Notes under the pieces: model-generated
Told to the model about the DNA's origin: nothing
The model's database searches: none
Seen by the model: the letters and a program-made list of their open reading frames with translations, nothing else
Translations under genes and position numbers: made by a program
Part shown: one piece after another, positions 1-8,184 of the stretch
Layout of the letters: each line of letters starts with the position of its first letter
How positions within the stretch are numbered: position 1 is the first letter of the stretch
From: Serratia surfactantfaciens
Lineage (GTDB): Bacteria > Pseudomonadota > Gammaproteobacteria > Enterobacterales > Enterobacteriaceae
Assembly (NCBI RefSeq): GCF_001642805.2
Contig: NZ_CP016948.1
Location: forward strand, 1,302,001 to 1,366,000
DNA: 64,000 nt
Reading direction: 5' to 3'

Positions 1-210
1 TTTTTGGCTAAAACGATCGCGAAATTTATCTCCGTTTGTATGAGTTTTTATAAACTGTAAAGATTATACTTTTAACGATTGATGAGTAACTAATTTAAAT
101 GAAGTAGAGTTGGAAATAATATAGCATAAATAATTATGAAAGTTCTGGGGAGAAAATTACGATAAGTTACCCTCAGCTAAAATTTATCCTTATATCTCAT
201 GGAGTATGGA

Positions 211-1854
211 ATGCAACTCAATTTCGAATTATTGAAAGATGATCAATATAGCGACTATCCGCATGATTACAAAAATTGCTACAATGCAAGAGGGTTATAT
301 CATTCAATGCAGTTTGTGTTGAGACTGCGACCTGATTTACATAGATTATTAAATGCTACAGAAAATGGAATTCATGCATCTAGTAAATATGATTTTGATA
401 CGGTTCAAGCATTCTCTACTTATTTACATGAAACAATTCACTGGTGGCAACACATTGGCTCTACATCAGGATTATTGTTAAGCTTGTCGTACCCAGCCCA
501 AGCTCATATAAACCATGATCTCTTAAAAGAATATATCGATAATACTGGTCTAAAAAAACCCATTGTTCGTTATAACGAAATAAACTCTAAAGAATATCAA
601 CCTAAAAGCAAAGAATTTTTGACAATAAATCCAATATTGAATAATTTTCATGATATTGAGTTTTTCAAGTGTTTAATTATTCAGCCAAAGTCAGCCACTT
701 CAATAGTTAACGATAAGCTCTTTGAATCAGTGGGCCATTCATTTCATATAACCTACTCGTCATTTTTATCTGTTTTATCTTCAACCTTTGATAGGGAATT
801 AAATTTCCTTCCAAGAGGGGATGTTTGGCATCAAGGATTTAAAGTATTGTCAGACAATAATCATATTAATCATAAGTTTGGTGAGCCGTCTTATATTTGC
901 CCCATCGGGTTAATTGAATTATATGAAGGTCAAGCTAGGTTTTCCCAAATGCAGTATTTATTTTTCTATTCGGGAGAAAGTCTTAGCTGGTCTGATTTTG
1001 AACAGATGAAGATGCTGGATGGAGTTTACTATTCAGCTTTTGATAATTTCTTAAAACTTACTAACTCTGTGAGACCGGATAACTTAGGAAGTCCGTTGGT
1101 TTCTTTGTTTTTACTAATATTGGATATTGCGATAAATCCCGCAGAAGGGTTTCCATTTGATATTAAAAACTATGAAAACTTCATAAATTCCACACACCCG
1201 GGGATTAGATTTATAGATTTGTGTCGTGCAGTTAAAGATAAATACCCTGAATTTAAAGAGTTGATAGTGAGATTCTCATCCTCTGAATATTATCAAGTAT
1301 CCACAGCGCTGTCCGCAGCAATCAATAGCCCATCTCCGTTAGATATAGCTACAGAAATTAATCGTTGGTCGAAAAATCAAAATTCAATCATAAAATTAAT
1401 GGAGGAAGAGGAGGTATTTGATTTTAATGAAGAAAATCAGCCTATTAGATTGATTTTCTCTCAATTCATTAAATATCAACAAGATAAGGTCTTGAATCCT
1501 GCCTATTTCTGTTGGGCTGGGGCTTATAGTGCTGGTAATAGATTGACTGAAGAAAGCAAAAATCTTTTCCTGAAGCATCAGTCTCTATTTGTTGATAAAG
1601 AGGACGGAGACATTTACCCGAGGAAATTTCCTGACAAAGACGAAGTTAAAGTGCAAAAATCTTTCGATCTTTTTTACACATGGGTAGTGAATTATGACCT
1701 GTGTAAACAGTGGATAGTTGCTGAAGGCGCGTTTACTTACGACTTTTTTTGGTTGTCCAGCAAACATTCAATGCTCGATTTGGAAAACTGGGCTCGACAT
1801 AATTTTAAACTCGCATACGGAGTGGATCCGGCTGATTTCGAAGTGATTGATTAA
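211..1854 (+). CDS. Unrecognised protein with HExxH (zinc-metallopeptidase-like) motif
   Basis: I do not recognise the family. The 547-residue product has no signal peptide or membrane segment. Near residues 70-85 it carries YLHETIHWWQHIGS, an HExxH motif with aromatic residues after it, as in zinc metallopeptidases. About 160 residues later LYEGQARF (around 237-244) offers a glutamate that could be the third zinc ligand of a gluzincin-type site. The ATG at 211 is chosen over the in-frame ATG at 199 because GGAG lies six bases upstream of it, while 199 has no ribosome site. The gene is AT-rich compared with the core genome and ends before a terminator hairpin. It is followed by an IS element and by DUF4238 and PIN-domain genes, a setting typical of accessory or defence islands. 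The metallopeptidase reading is inference from the motif only. Confidence 0.75.
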   Translation: MQLNFELLKDDQYSDYPHDYKNCYNARGLYHSMQFVLRLRPDLHRLLNATENGIHASSKYDFDTVQAFSTYLHETIHWWQHIGSTSGLLLSLSYPAQAHINHDLLKEYIDNTGLKKPIVRYNEINSKEYQPKSKEFLTINPILNNFHDIEFFKCLIIQPKSATSIVNDKLFESVGHSFHITYSSFLSVLSSTFDRELNFLPRGDVWHQGFKVLSDNNHINHKFGEPSYICPIGLIELYEGQARFSQMQYLFFYSGESLSWSDFEQMKMLDGVYYSAFDNFLKLTNSVRPDNLGSPLVSLFLLILDIAINPAEGFPFDIKNYENFINSTHPGIRFIDLCRAVKDKYPEFKELIVRFSSSEYYQVSTALSAAINSPSPLDIATEINRWSKNQNSIIKLMEEEEVFDFNEENQPIRLIFSQFIKYQQDKVLNPAYFCWAGAYSAGNRLTEESKNLFLKHQSLFVDKEDGDIYPRKFPDKDEVKVQKSFDLFYTWVVNYDLCKQWIVAEGAFTYDFFWLSSKHSMLDLENWARHNFKLAYGVDPADFEVID

Positions 1855-1883
1855 AAGTTTCCCAAAGAGATTATTTTGGTAGT

Positions 1884-1930
1884 AAAATACTGGTGCCCTC
1901 TGGTTTCCATCGAGTACATCAGTATTTTTT
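1884..1930 (+). terminator. Rho-independent terminator after the HExxH gene
   Basis: AATACTG (1886-1892) pairs with CAGTATT (1920-1926) across a long loop, and a run of T follows directly. It lies about 30 bases past the stop codon of the HExxH-motif gene. Confidence 0.6.
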
Positions 1931-2428
1931 GTTATTCTTAAAATATAATTGGTTTGTGACCACGAAACACTACTAGGTCAGTTCTAATACATTTTAATTT
2001 GGCTTGTTTCTGGTCACAATTTTAACCGTTGAAAGGGGTTTTTTTGCATGTTAAAGCGAATTTTATTTATATGTAGATGTATTGATATGTTTACCTGTGA
2101 CATGTCACAGATGATTTTTTTCATGAAAATGACACGCCATATGATTGTTGATAATATAATTGTGACGTGGCAGGATAGTTTTGTGTTACCCAGCAGACCT
2201 AGTTCTAAAACTCTTAACTAAAACGTCTTTCTTTAATCGAGATCGACCTAGATTCTAAATAAAAAGCACTGCATATCCTAAATGCAATAATCCGCATACC
2301 TTTTTGTATACCTATGCACTCTGGCAAGCCACAGCCAGCAAGGCTTTGACGTGTTTTCCCTACTGCATAAAAAGTGAATTCTTAAGTATGCAGCGTGAGG
2401 GCGGGGGGGGACGGCACGGAACAGAACA
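1931..2428. other. AT-rich intergenic stretch, no gene seen
   Basis: About 500 bases without a convincing reading frame. Base composition stays AT-rich until about 2300 and then becomes mixed. A run of eight G lies just before the IS left end. It may hold an old element boundary, but I see no gene, tRNA or clear attachment site. Confidence 0.5.
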
Positions 2429-2507
2429 TGTAAGCATCCCGGTAAACCGAACCATTCACTTTTAGAGATCTTCCTACATACTGATTATGTCCTGTGAGGA
2501 GATCACC

Positions 2508-2774
2508 ATGCGTAAAGCCCGATTCACCGACCACCAGATCATTGCCGTTCTGAAGTCTGTCGAAGCCGGACGTACCGTTAAGGATGTCTGCCGTGAAGCT
2601 GGTATCTCTGAAGCCAGCTATTACAACCGGAAAGCGAAGTTTGGCGGTATGGAGGCCTCTGATATCAAAAAGATGAAAGACCTAGAGGACGAAAACCGTC
2701 GCCTCAAACAGATGTTTGCTGATCTCAGCCTTGAATGCCGGGCACTGAAAGACGTTATCGAAAAAAAGCTTTAA
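2508..2774 (+). CDS. IS3-family transposase OrfA
   Basis: An 88-residue DNA-binding half of the transposase. It starts MRKARFTDHQ and has the Tnp_1-type helix-turn-helix (VKDVCREAGISEASYYN, about residues 25-41) and a leucine-zipper-like coiled coil (about 55-85) used for multimerisation. The ATG at 2508 follows TGAGGAG at good spacing; the upstream in-frame ATG at 2487 has no ribosome site. The frame ends EKKL-stop at 2774, immediately after the slippery heptamer used to make the OrfAB fusion. It is intact. Confidence 0.9.
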   Translation: MRKARFTDHQIIAVLKSVEAGRTVKDVCREAGISEASYYNRKAKFGGMEASDIKKMKDLEDENRRLKQMFADLSLECRALKDVIEKKL

Positions 2775-3618
2775 AACCAGCGATAAAGCGTGAGCTCGTC
2801 GGTTACCTGACTGCGCAATTTACCATGAGCATTCGCCAGGCCTGCAGGACGTTATCGCTGAGCAGGACGGTCTATTTTTACCAGCCCGATACCCGGCGCG
2901 ATGAACCGGTGATCCAGGTGCTGACTGAGCTGGCAGAGCGCTACCCGCGATACGGTTTTAAGAAGCTATTCCAGCTGCTGCGCAGGCAGGGTAACAGCTG
3001 GAACCATAAACGCGTTCACCGGATTTACTGCCTGCTGAAACTTAATTTTCGTCGCAAGGGAAAACAGCGTTTACCTGCGCGTAACCCGACGCCACTGGCA
3101 ACGCCGGAAGCGCTTAACCAGAGCTGGTCCATCGATTTTATGCATGATGCGCTGGTCTGCGGCAGACGCTTTCGGACCTTCAATGTGGTTGATGACTTTA
3201 ACCGCGAGGCCCTCGCAATAGAAATCGATCTGAATATCCCGGCACAGCGGGTGGTCAGGGTGCTAGACAGAATAGTGGCAAACCGGGGTTATCCACTGAA
3301 ATTGCGGATGGACAACGGACCCGAACTGGTCTCACTGACGCTGGCACAGTGGGCTGAAGAGCATGGAGTGATGCTGGAATTTATCAAACCGGGAAACCAA
3401 CGCAGAATGCCTTTATCGAACGGTTTAACCGGACGTACCGGACAGAAATCCTGGATTTTTATCTGTTCAGAACCCTGAATGAAGCGCGGGAAATCACAGA
3501 GCACTGGCTGATGGAATACAACAGCGAGCGACCTCATGAATCCCTGAATAACCTGACACCGGAGGAGTACCGGCTGATGGCCGAAAAACCGGAAATCTCA
3601 AAAAGTGCGTGGAACTAA
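2735..3618 (+). pseudogene. IS3-family transposase OrfB, broken by a 1-base deletion
   Basis: This is the integrase-core half of the IS3 transposase, with the HTH_21-type region first and then the DDE domain. The first catalytic aspartate is in WSIDFMHDA and the second in MDNGPE. Near 3391-3396 one base is missing after FIKPG. The open frame then runs out of phase to a stop at 3478, while the expected sequence (QNAFIERFNRTYRTEIL..., ending KSAWN) continues in another frame to the stop at 3616-3618. The third catalytic residue, the glutamate of FIER, lies beyond the break, so the product is probably inactive. A sequencing error is the alternative. Confidence 0.85.
2762..2768 (+). promoter_or_regulatory. 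Programmed -1 frameshift site A_AAA_AAG
   Basis: The heptamer AAAAAAG lies with AAA AAG in the orfA frame, six bases before the orfA stop. Slipping back one base continues as ALKPAIKREL in the orfB frame, giving the OrfAB fusion typical of IS3-family elements. Confidence 0.8.
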
Positions 3619-3634
3619 AACGGGTGTGCTTACA

Positions 3635-3703
3635 AACAGGGGATCGATGGTGATCGTTTTTCCTGCTAAAACAGGGGATCGATGGTGATCGTTTTTCCTG
3701 CTA
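3635..3703. repeat. 35-bp tandem direct repeat (2 copies), GATC-rich
   Basis: Two nearly perfect copies of a 35-bp unit (3635-3669 and 3670-3703), beginning exactly at the right end of the IS. Each unit contains GGGGATCGATGGTGATCG followed by TTTTTCCTGCTA. With two more GATC sites at 3751 and 3766 there are six GATC sites within 128 bp. No gene overlaps it. Confidence 0.85.
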
Positions 3704-3777
3704 TCCACCGTAAACCCCGCGTCGTATTAACCTGCGCATCACTGCGAGGCGATCAGATTTTATGTGATCGTTGGTGC

Positions 3778-3816
3778 AAAGAAAAAGCGCCTCGCTGTGT
3801 GGCGTATAGGCGCTTT
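3778..3816 (-). terminator. Terminator hairpin downstream of the DUF4238 gene
   Basis: AAAGCGCC (3784-3791) pairs with GGCGCTTT (3809-3816). Read on the minus strand the hairpin ends in TTTTTCTTT. It lies about 170 bases past the stop of the DUF4238 gene, which is transcribed towards it. Confidence 0.55.
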
Positions 3817-3989
3817 GGTGGGGGGCAGTAATGTGCGGATTTCTATACCGCTTGGCTGTTTTTATTCATTTTTGTGAATGTTAATTCGCTTTGTGATTTT
3901 GTATGTGTTCAAGGCTGACTTGGTATGTTTACGCTTGACGCCTAAACTTAGAAGAATATTGATGTCCGTTATACCATACGGTTTATACT

Positions 3990-4928
3990 TTACATATTAG
4001 AAGTATCTACCCTGGATACATGTCCACCAGTAAGAGGAATGCATATGTTTTTTTCATAATTCTCACTTAAAGAAATTGCATCTATATTCTCAATGAAGAA
4101 ATAATTTTTGATATTATGCTCTACTACATCTTGTATTGAATGCCCAGTAGGCAACCTAGATATATATATATTTTGATTGCTGTTATCGCATTGCAGTTTA
4201 TTTATATAACGAATCTCGGATTGGTCTGCTGTGAAAATAACATTTTCAATTTTTCTCACTTTGAAATAGCGCTCGTCATAACAAAATAAGCAATGTGCTG
4301 GGGTTATTGGTAAGAAAAATGAAGATACCCTCTCAGGAAATTCTATGACAAAGTTAAAAACAGGGTTGTCACTTGTAATAAATGGTATTTTAGATGTGTT
4401 GAATATTACCACGATTTTTAAATGATTATTTTTATTATACTCATCGTGTGCAACCCTAAAAATATGATGAAATGGTTCACTTAACTCAAATTTTGAAGGG
4501 TCGACTAAATCATTTATTTCATCATCTGATAAGTTGTAGTTTTTTAGTTTATCATTGCTCTTAATTGTATTAAAAATAGCTTCCCTGTTTTTATGGGTGT
4601 GTTCCTTAATATGTCGCCTTACTTCCTCGTTTACAATGTTTTTAGCCTTTTGTGTTCTACAATACTGAATGTAGATAAAGGTGAGTATTACACGTCTTAT
4701 CTCATCATCATCAAGTAGCTTGGCATTGGGTGCCATTAGTGGTACTAAACAACTATTAAGCAATTTATTAAATTCATCCCCAGCCTTACTCTCCGCGATT
4801 CCTAAACGTTCTTCTAAATGTAGATCTGAACCATAAAAATATCGTTTCTGACACTGAGGTTCGTACGGGACTGGTTTTATATTCAGGTTTTTTTTATGTT
4901 GCATATGTTTATGTGTATTCCGTTCCAT
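3990..4928 (-). CDS. DUF4238-family protein
   Basis: A 312-residue soluble protein that I assign to DUF4238. An N-terminal part (about 20-55, PQCQKRYFYG...HLEERLGIAESKAGDEF) matches the conserved start in which a Phe/Tyr-rich stretch precedes the 'E..L...E' helix. FITSDNPV (183-190) and LPITP (206-210) match the family's 'TSDNP' and 'PLSP' signatures. The function of the family is unknown; members often sit in variable islands. The gene is very AT-rich, is alone on its strand segment, and has no clear Shine-Dalgarno before the ATG at 4928. The ATG eight codons in (4904) is an alternative start. The family call is from memory of the signatures, not a search. Confidence 0.7.
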   Translation of the reverse strand: MERNTHKHMQHKKNLNIKPVPYEPQCQKRYFYGSDLHLEERLGIAESKAGDEFNKLLNSCLVPLMAPNAKLLDDDEIRRVILTFIYIQYCRTQKAKNIVNEEVRRHIKEHTHKNREAIFNTIKSNDKLKNYNLSDDEINDLVDPSKFELSEPFHHIFRVAHDEYNKNNHLKIVVIFNTSKIPFITSDNPVFNFVIEFPERVSSFFLPITPAHCLFCYDERYFKVRKIENVIFTADQSEIRYINKLQCDNSNQNIYISRLPTGHSIQDVVEHNIKNYFFIENIDAISLSENYEKNICIPLTGGHVSRVDTSNM

Positions 4929-5239
4929 GAGAATCGTTTTAAAAGAAGTTTAGGTACAAAATGTTGTTTTGTATTATCAGCCATAATTATTAGGTCTCAT
5001 ATTGTATACCGCATTGGTTTTTTCTTTATGTTAGCATGCCTCTTTCCTTCGTGCTAAATGCTTCCTTGATGCATATTTTATTTTCCATTGTTAATGAATT
5101 CCTGCTAATAATTTAGCGCCGTTACTTTTAAAGTAATAATCTTTTCGGATTCTAAGGTTTATAACTGAAAAATTTCATCACATTGAGACAGAGAATGTAT
5201 GGGATAAAAGAATATCCTACTAGCTAATGCTTTAGGTGG
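4929..5239. other. Intergenic, AT-rich, no gene seen
   Basis: About 310 bases upstream of the DUF4238 gene and downstream of the chimeric small ORF. It should contain the DUF4238 promoter, but I cannot place one with confidence, and no reading frame is convincing. Confidence 0.4.
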
Positions 5240-5533
5240 CTATAAAGTTATCAGCATCAGCTTTTTGTAGCCCGCGGTCTGCCAGCATTGCGTATCCCCC
5301 TGCATGCAGCAACCACCCGGATCGCCGGGCAGGGTATCACCACATTTTCCACAGCTACTTTTTCTCAGTTCGGCCAGCTGTTTATGCAACAGCTTGTTGT
5401 CTTGCCGGATGAGGCCGATCAGGTATTCCGTCACCTCGTAAGGTTCTCTCGCGATCCGGCGCTGCTGGCAACCTTCCAAAATCATAGCCATTTCCTGGCT
5501 ATCAACGCGCAGGGTGATCTCCTCACAGGACAT
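5240..5533 (-). CDS. Chimeric small ORF starting inside a solo IS end; Cys-rich C-terminus
   Basis: A 97-residue frame. Its first codons (MSCEEIT) lie within the 79-bp IS-end copy; the rest is unrelated to the transposase. The body starts LRVDSQEMAMILEG, continues with a helical stretch and then a CGKCGD motif and further cysteines (CCMQGDTQCW), resembling a small zinc-ribbon-like protein. The IS end supplies TGAGGAG, which sits at proper distance from the CTG codon at 5512-5510 and could drive initiation there. This part is GC-richer than its surroundings, suggesting a piece of other origin, possibly phage. Function unknown; it may also be a non-expressed remnant. Confidence 0.45.
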   Translation of the reverse strand: MSCEEITLRVDSQEMAMILEGCQQRRIAREPYEVTEYLIGLIRQDNKLLHKQLAELRKSSCGKCGDTLPGDPGGCCMQGDTQCWQTAGYKKLMLITL

Positions 5534-5591
5534 AATCAGTATGTAGGAAGATCTCTAAAAGTGAATGGTTCGGTTTACCGGGATGCTTACA
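5513..5591 (-). mobile_element. Solo left end (79 bp) of the IS3-family element
   Basis: Reverse complement of positions 2429-2507: it starts at the outer TGTAAGC end (5591) and is identical for 79 bases, stopping exactly at the orfA start codon region. The remainder of the IS is absent. It could be a remnant of a deleted copy or a product of recombination between copies. Confidence 0.85.
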
Positions 5592-5711
5592 ATATCTCCA
5601 AACATCAGTTTTGATTCGTTTGATAAATACACAGTACTATCTAGAAGCCTGGTGTTTAAATTTCAGGCTGGTTATGCGTGTATCATAAACCAGCTCGACA
5701 ACATATACTTG

Positions 5712-6857
5712 TTATATTTTTTCTGCGTGAAATTCACGTTCAAATGGTGGCGTGGTTTTCGTACTATCGAAAAAATGATATTTGTTAATGATATTTCCGA
5801 CTCTATCTACTTCCGTAATTAGATATGTGTCTGTATCGTAGCCACCTCTTACATTCCATCTAATATGATTGGTTATTAGACCATGTTCAATAGGTATATT
5901 GAGGTGTTTACGATATTCATCATTGGGGTCAAAAGAAGCATTTGTCTGTTTTTCTGAATTTTTGCTTTCAGAGTTTGTAGTGGATTTAACCTCTTCCTCA
6001 GTAATCCTTACAGATTTGACAACTTCAGAGTCTGTATCAAATATCTCTAGTAGTTTTGAAAGACTGACGATATGAAATGACTTTCCTTTTGTTGTTTCTC
6101 TAAATTCATCAACTAACTCAAACCTAGGATAAAGTGGAGTTTTTCCACTTTGATGCCACCAATCCGCTTTCTCATCTACCGAAACAAAAATAAGATGTTT
6201 TTCTTTGGTTTTCGCCAAGTTTAGAATCTCGTGCCAAATTACTAAATCTCCGGCCTGATTCTGATCCTTACTCCTATCCTTATAACCAGGCGGGATATTG
6301 AAATTATTTCTTATTTTTAGATCTTCTTCTATTTTTTTGAAATCTAACGCGTCATCATCCAAAATTCTATCAGCTAAAACCTCATGGTACATTTTGCTTA
6401 CAGGGTCATTCCAACCCCAAGCCTGAACCGCTGAAAGAGTATTTCGAATCTTAGTTTGATAATTCTTTATAGCAATTTTTAGAGGTTCTTCTAGCGCAAT
6501 TAGTTCTTTATACTCTTCCAAACTTTCAAGCAGTGGGTGAATGCCTACACAGTTGAAGGTTTGACTCGATTTTTTTTGAAGGGCTTCGTTTATATCTGCA
6601 ATTTTCACGGCTCTATTATCCAAATATTCTCTTACTGCTTGCGCAGGGAGAAACAACTGATCACTTGTAGATAGCTTGGTATAAAGCCTTTTGATTGCCT
6701 GTACGTTCTTAATGTTTGTTGTAAAAGGCAAAAGAAGTACATTTGCATCCAACACAACTAGCGCCTCATTTTTAATATCAGATATGGTCTCTAATACAAA
6801 GCAAAATGAGTCCTTTGGAGAGGGGTAAATATCTTTCTTGCTAAATTCTTTACTCAT
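5712..6857 (-). CDS. PIN-like domain protein (PIN_8 / DUF4935 type), putative ribonuclease
   Basis: A 381-residue protein with an N-terminal PIN-like domain of the PIN_8 (DUF4935) type. VVLDANVLLLPF (34-45) gives the first acidic strand, REYLD (76-80) the second acid, PPGYKD (189-194) and GDLVIWHEIL (203-212) the third region, and IFVSVDEKADWW (223-234) the final strand with further acids. PIN domains are Mg-dependent ribonucleases. A charged, Ser/Asn-rich linker (about 285-310) leads to a C-terminal part that I do not recognise. GGATGATAT precedes the ATG. The gene is AT-rich and is the last gene of the island before core sequence. A role in phage defence is inferred from family and context only; no antitoxin-like partner is adjacent. 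Confidence 0.75.
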   Translation of the reverse strand: MSKEFSKKDIYPSPKDSFCFVLETISDIKNEALVVLDANVLLLPFTTNIKNVQAIKRLYTKLSTSDQLFLPAQAVREYLDNRAVKIADINEALQKKSSQTFNCVGIHPLLESLEEYKELIALEEPLKIAIKNYQTKIRNTLSAVQAWGWNDPVSKMYHEVLADRILDDDALDFKKIEEDLKIRNNFNIPPGYKDRSKDQNQAGDLVIWHEILNLAKTKEKHLIFVSVDEKADWWHQSGKTPLYPRFELVDEFRETTKGKSFHIVSLSKLLEIFDTDSEVVKSVRITEEEVKSTTNSESKNSEKQTNASFDPNDEYRKHLNIPIEHGLITNHIRWNVRGGYDTDTYLITEVDRVGNIINKYHFFDSTKTTPPFEREFHAEKI

Positions 6858-7333
6858 ATATCATCCGTAATTAAGTATTATGCGTTGATAGTATAGCAAT
6901 GAATATGTGGATTTGTCAGTAAAATCTGATTTATTCTAGTAGTGGCACTGACTCAAACTACTAATTTTTAAAATACTATGGCTACTTAACGTTTTTTAAA
7001 ATTCAATATTATTGAAATTGCTCAGTAACTCAATTGTTGACTCTAAACTGCAAGCCTATGATGATTGGTCTGTTCCGATATAGCTTGTTGGAAGGTCTGC
7101 TTCTGGCACTGGGCTGCTTTGTTAGCTTAGGTTAAGCTTTGTACTGTGACTATGTCAGATCAGGTTTTAGCTAATACAGCTAAGAACATGATCCACAAAT
7201 TGCCCCAAACACCCACGCCATACCCACTTTAGGCAGGCAGTTACAAGTATCCAACTCATTGATGTTATTGTAACTGCTTGTTTTCATTAGCATCAGGATG
7301 GCGGCGAAAGCCTCCCTTTTTTATTGCCTTTCG
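6858..7333. other. Junction between island and core chromosome, no gene seen
   Basis: About 475 bases. The first part is AT-rich like the island; from about 7270 onward composition becomes core-like. The right boundary of the accessory region should lie here. I find no integrase, tRNA or obvious attachment repeat, and no convincing reading frame. Confidence 0.45.
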
Positions 7334-7699
7334 TCAGGCGCCAAGGCGCTGTTCGAGTTCGGCGAGAGAAGGGAGGAACCAGACCTGTTCGCCGCGATTG
7401 GCTTCGCGCACGAAGTCTTGCAGCGCGTTACTTTGCGCCAGCCAGGGGGAAATATCGCCCAGTAGCGCCACCCGCAGGCGATAGTTGACGAATTTCTGCA
7501 ATACGGCACCGGCAATGCCGCTTCTGAGCTGGAAGAAGGCGGCGTCCAGGCGGCTGACGGGGAGGGCGATCATCCCGGCCTCGTGTTCAAAGGCGGGCGC
7601 GATAAACAAGCTGACGTCGTTTTCATCTTTCAGCGCCGGCCCGGCTTCGGCGAAAACCACCAGGCGCAGATCATGGATTTGCTGCACGGCGTAGCTCAT
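7334..7699 (-). CDS. DUF4180 domain protein downstream of mntR
   Basis: A 121-residue protein matching the DUF4180 pattern: a predicted alpha/beta fold with LRLVVFAEAGPALKDENDV near the start, then a core 'SRLDAAFFQLRSGIAGAVLQKFVNYRLRVALLGD'-type region, in which the Phe-Val-Asn-Tyr segment is typical. Function unknown. It lies 14 bases behind mntR on the same strand with GGAGCG before its ATG, so it is probably cotranscribed with mntR. No catalytic motif is evident. Confidence 0.75.
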   Translation of the reverse strand: MSYAVQQIHDLRLVVFAEAGPALKDENDVSLFIAPAFEHEAGMIALPVSRLDAAFFQLRSGIAGAVLQKFVNYRLRVALLGDISPWLAQSNALQDFVREANRGEQVWFLPSLAELEQRLGA

Positions 7700-7713
7700 C
7701 GGCGCTCCGGGAG

Positions 7714-8184
7714 TCAGGGTTTGGCGTGCTGCTGTAGATAATGTTCGAACACCGCCAGCGTTTCGTCCGAGATATGGTGCTCAATCCCTTCGCTGTCCAG
7801 CTCGGCGGTTTCGCTCGGCACCCCGAGGCACATCAGCAGATCGACCACGATGCGGTGACGGCGGCGCACCTTCTGTGCCAGCTGCTCGCCTTCCTCGGTT
7901 AAAAACACCCCGCGATAAGGGCGCGATTCAACCAGCCCGGCGCTTTTCAGCCGCGCGATATTTTTTATCGCCGTCGGGTGAGACACGCCGAAGCGGCGTG
8001 CGATATCGGTAGTTCTGGCTTCGCGGGTGCTTTGCAGCAAATCGGCGATCAGCTCAACGTAATCTTCAATCAGCGCATTGGACTGCGCTTCACGGGCGCG
8101 GCTAAAACGCAGGGCGTGCTCGGCCTCGTCCGGCATATCGGTCAGGGCGGGGCGGTCGGCGTTATCTGGCGCGCGGGTAACCAT
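7714..8184 (-). CDS. mntR: Manganese-responsive transcriptional regulator MntR
   Basis: A 156-residue DtxR/MntR-family repressor. The N-terminal winged helix (about 50-105) includes TTDIARRFGVSHPTAIKNIARLKSAGLVE, followed by the wing RPYRGVFLTEEGEQLA. The dimerisation and metal-binding domain has the HRIVVDLLMCLGV and DSEGIEHHISDETL segments, supplying the Glu/His ligands (EGIEHH) used for Mn2+. It is divergent from mntH with a 230-bp spacer that carries a TGTAGC-n4-GCTACA palindrome, so MntR probably represses the adjacent transporter, as known for enterobacterial MntR. Length and motifs are normal for the family. Confidence 0.95.
   Translation of the reverse strand: MVTRAPDNADRPALTDMPDEAEHALRFSRAREAQSNALIEDYVELIADLLQSTREARTTDIARRFGVSHPTAIKNIARLKSAGLVESRPYRGVFLTEEGEQLAQKVRRRHRIVVDLLMCLGVPSETAELDSEGIEHHISDETLAVFEHYLQQHAKP

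Larger units (their letters stand above)
2429..3634 (+). mobile_element. IS3-family insertion sequence (IS407-like group), 1206 bp
   Basis: The element begins TGTAAGCA and ends TGCTTACA as terminal inverted repeats, and it is flanked by a 4-bp direct repeat AACA (2425-2428 and 3635-3638), as expected of the IS407 group. Inside are orfA (helix-turn-helix) and orfB (integrase core), joined by an A_AAA_AAG slippery site. orfB has lost one base near 3391-3396, so this copy probably cannot transpose by itself. The first 79 bp (2429-2507) recur perfectly, in inverted orientation, at 5513-5591. Confidence 0.9.

Noticed and set aside
3635..3703. Tandem repeat as a CRISPR array
   Set aside because: The two 35-bp copies are directly adjacent without spacers, and no cas gene is in the window.
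5288..5614. Plus-strand frame opposite the chimeric small ORF
   Set aside because: Runs through the IS end and has no ribosome site; the minus-strand frame has the better start context.
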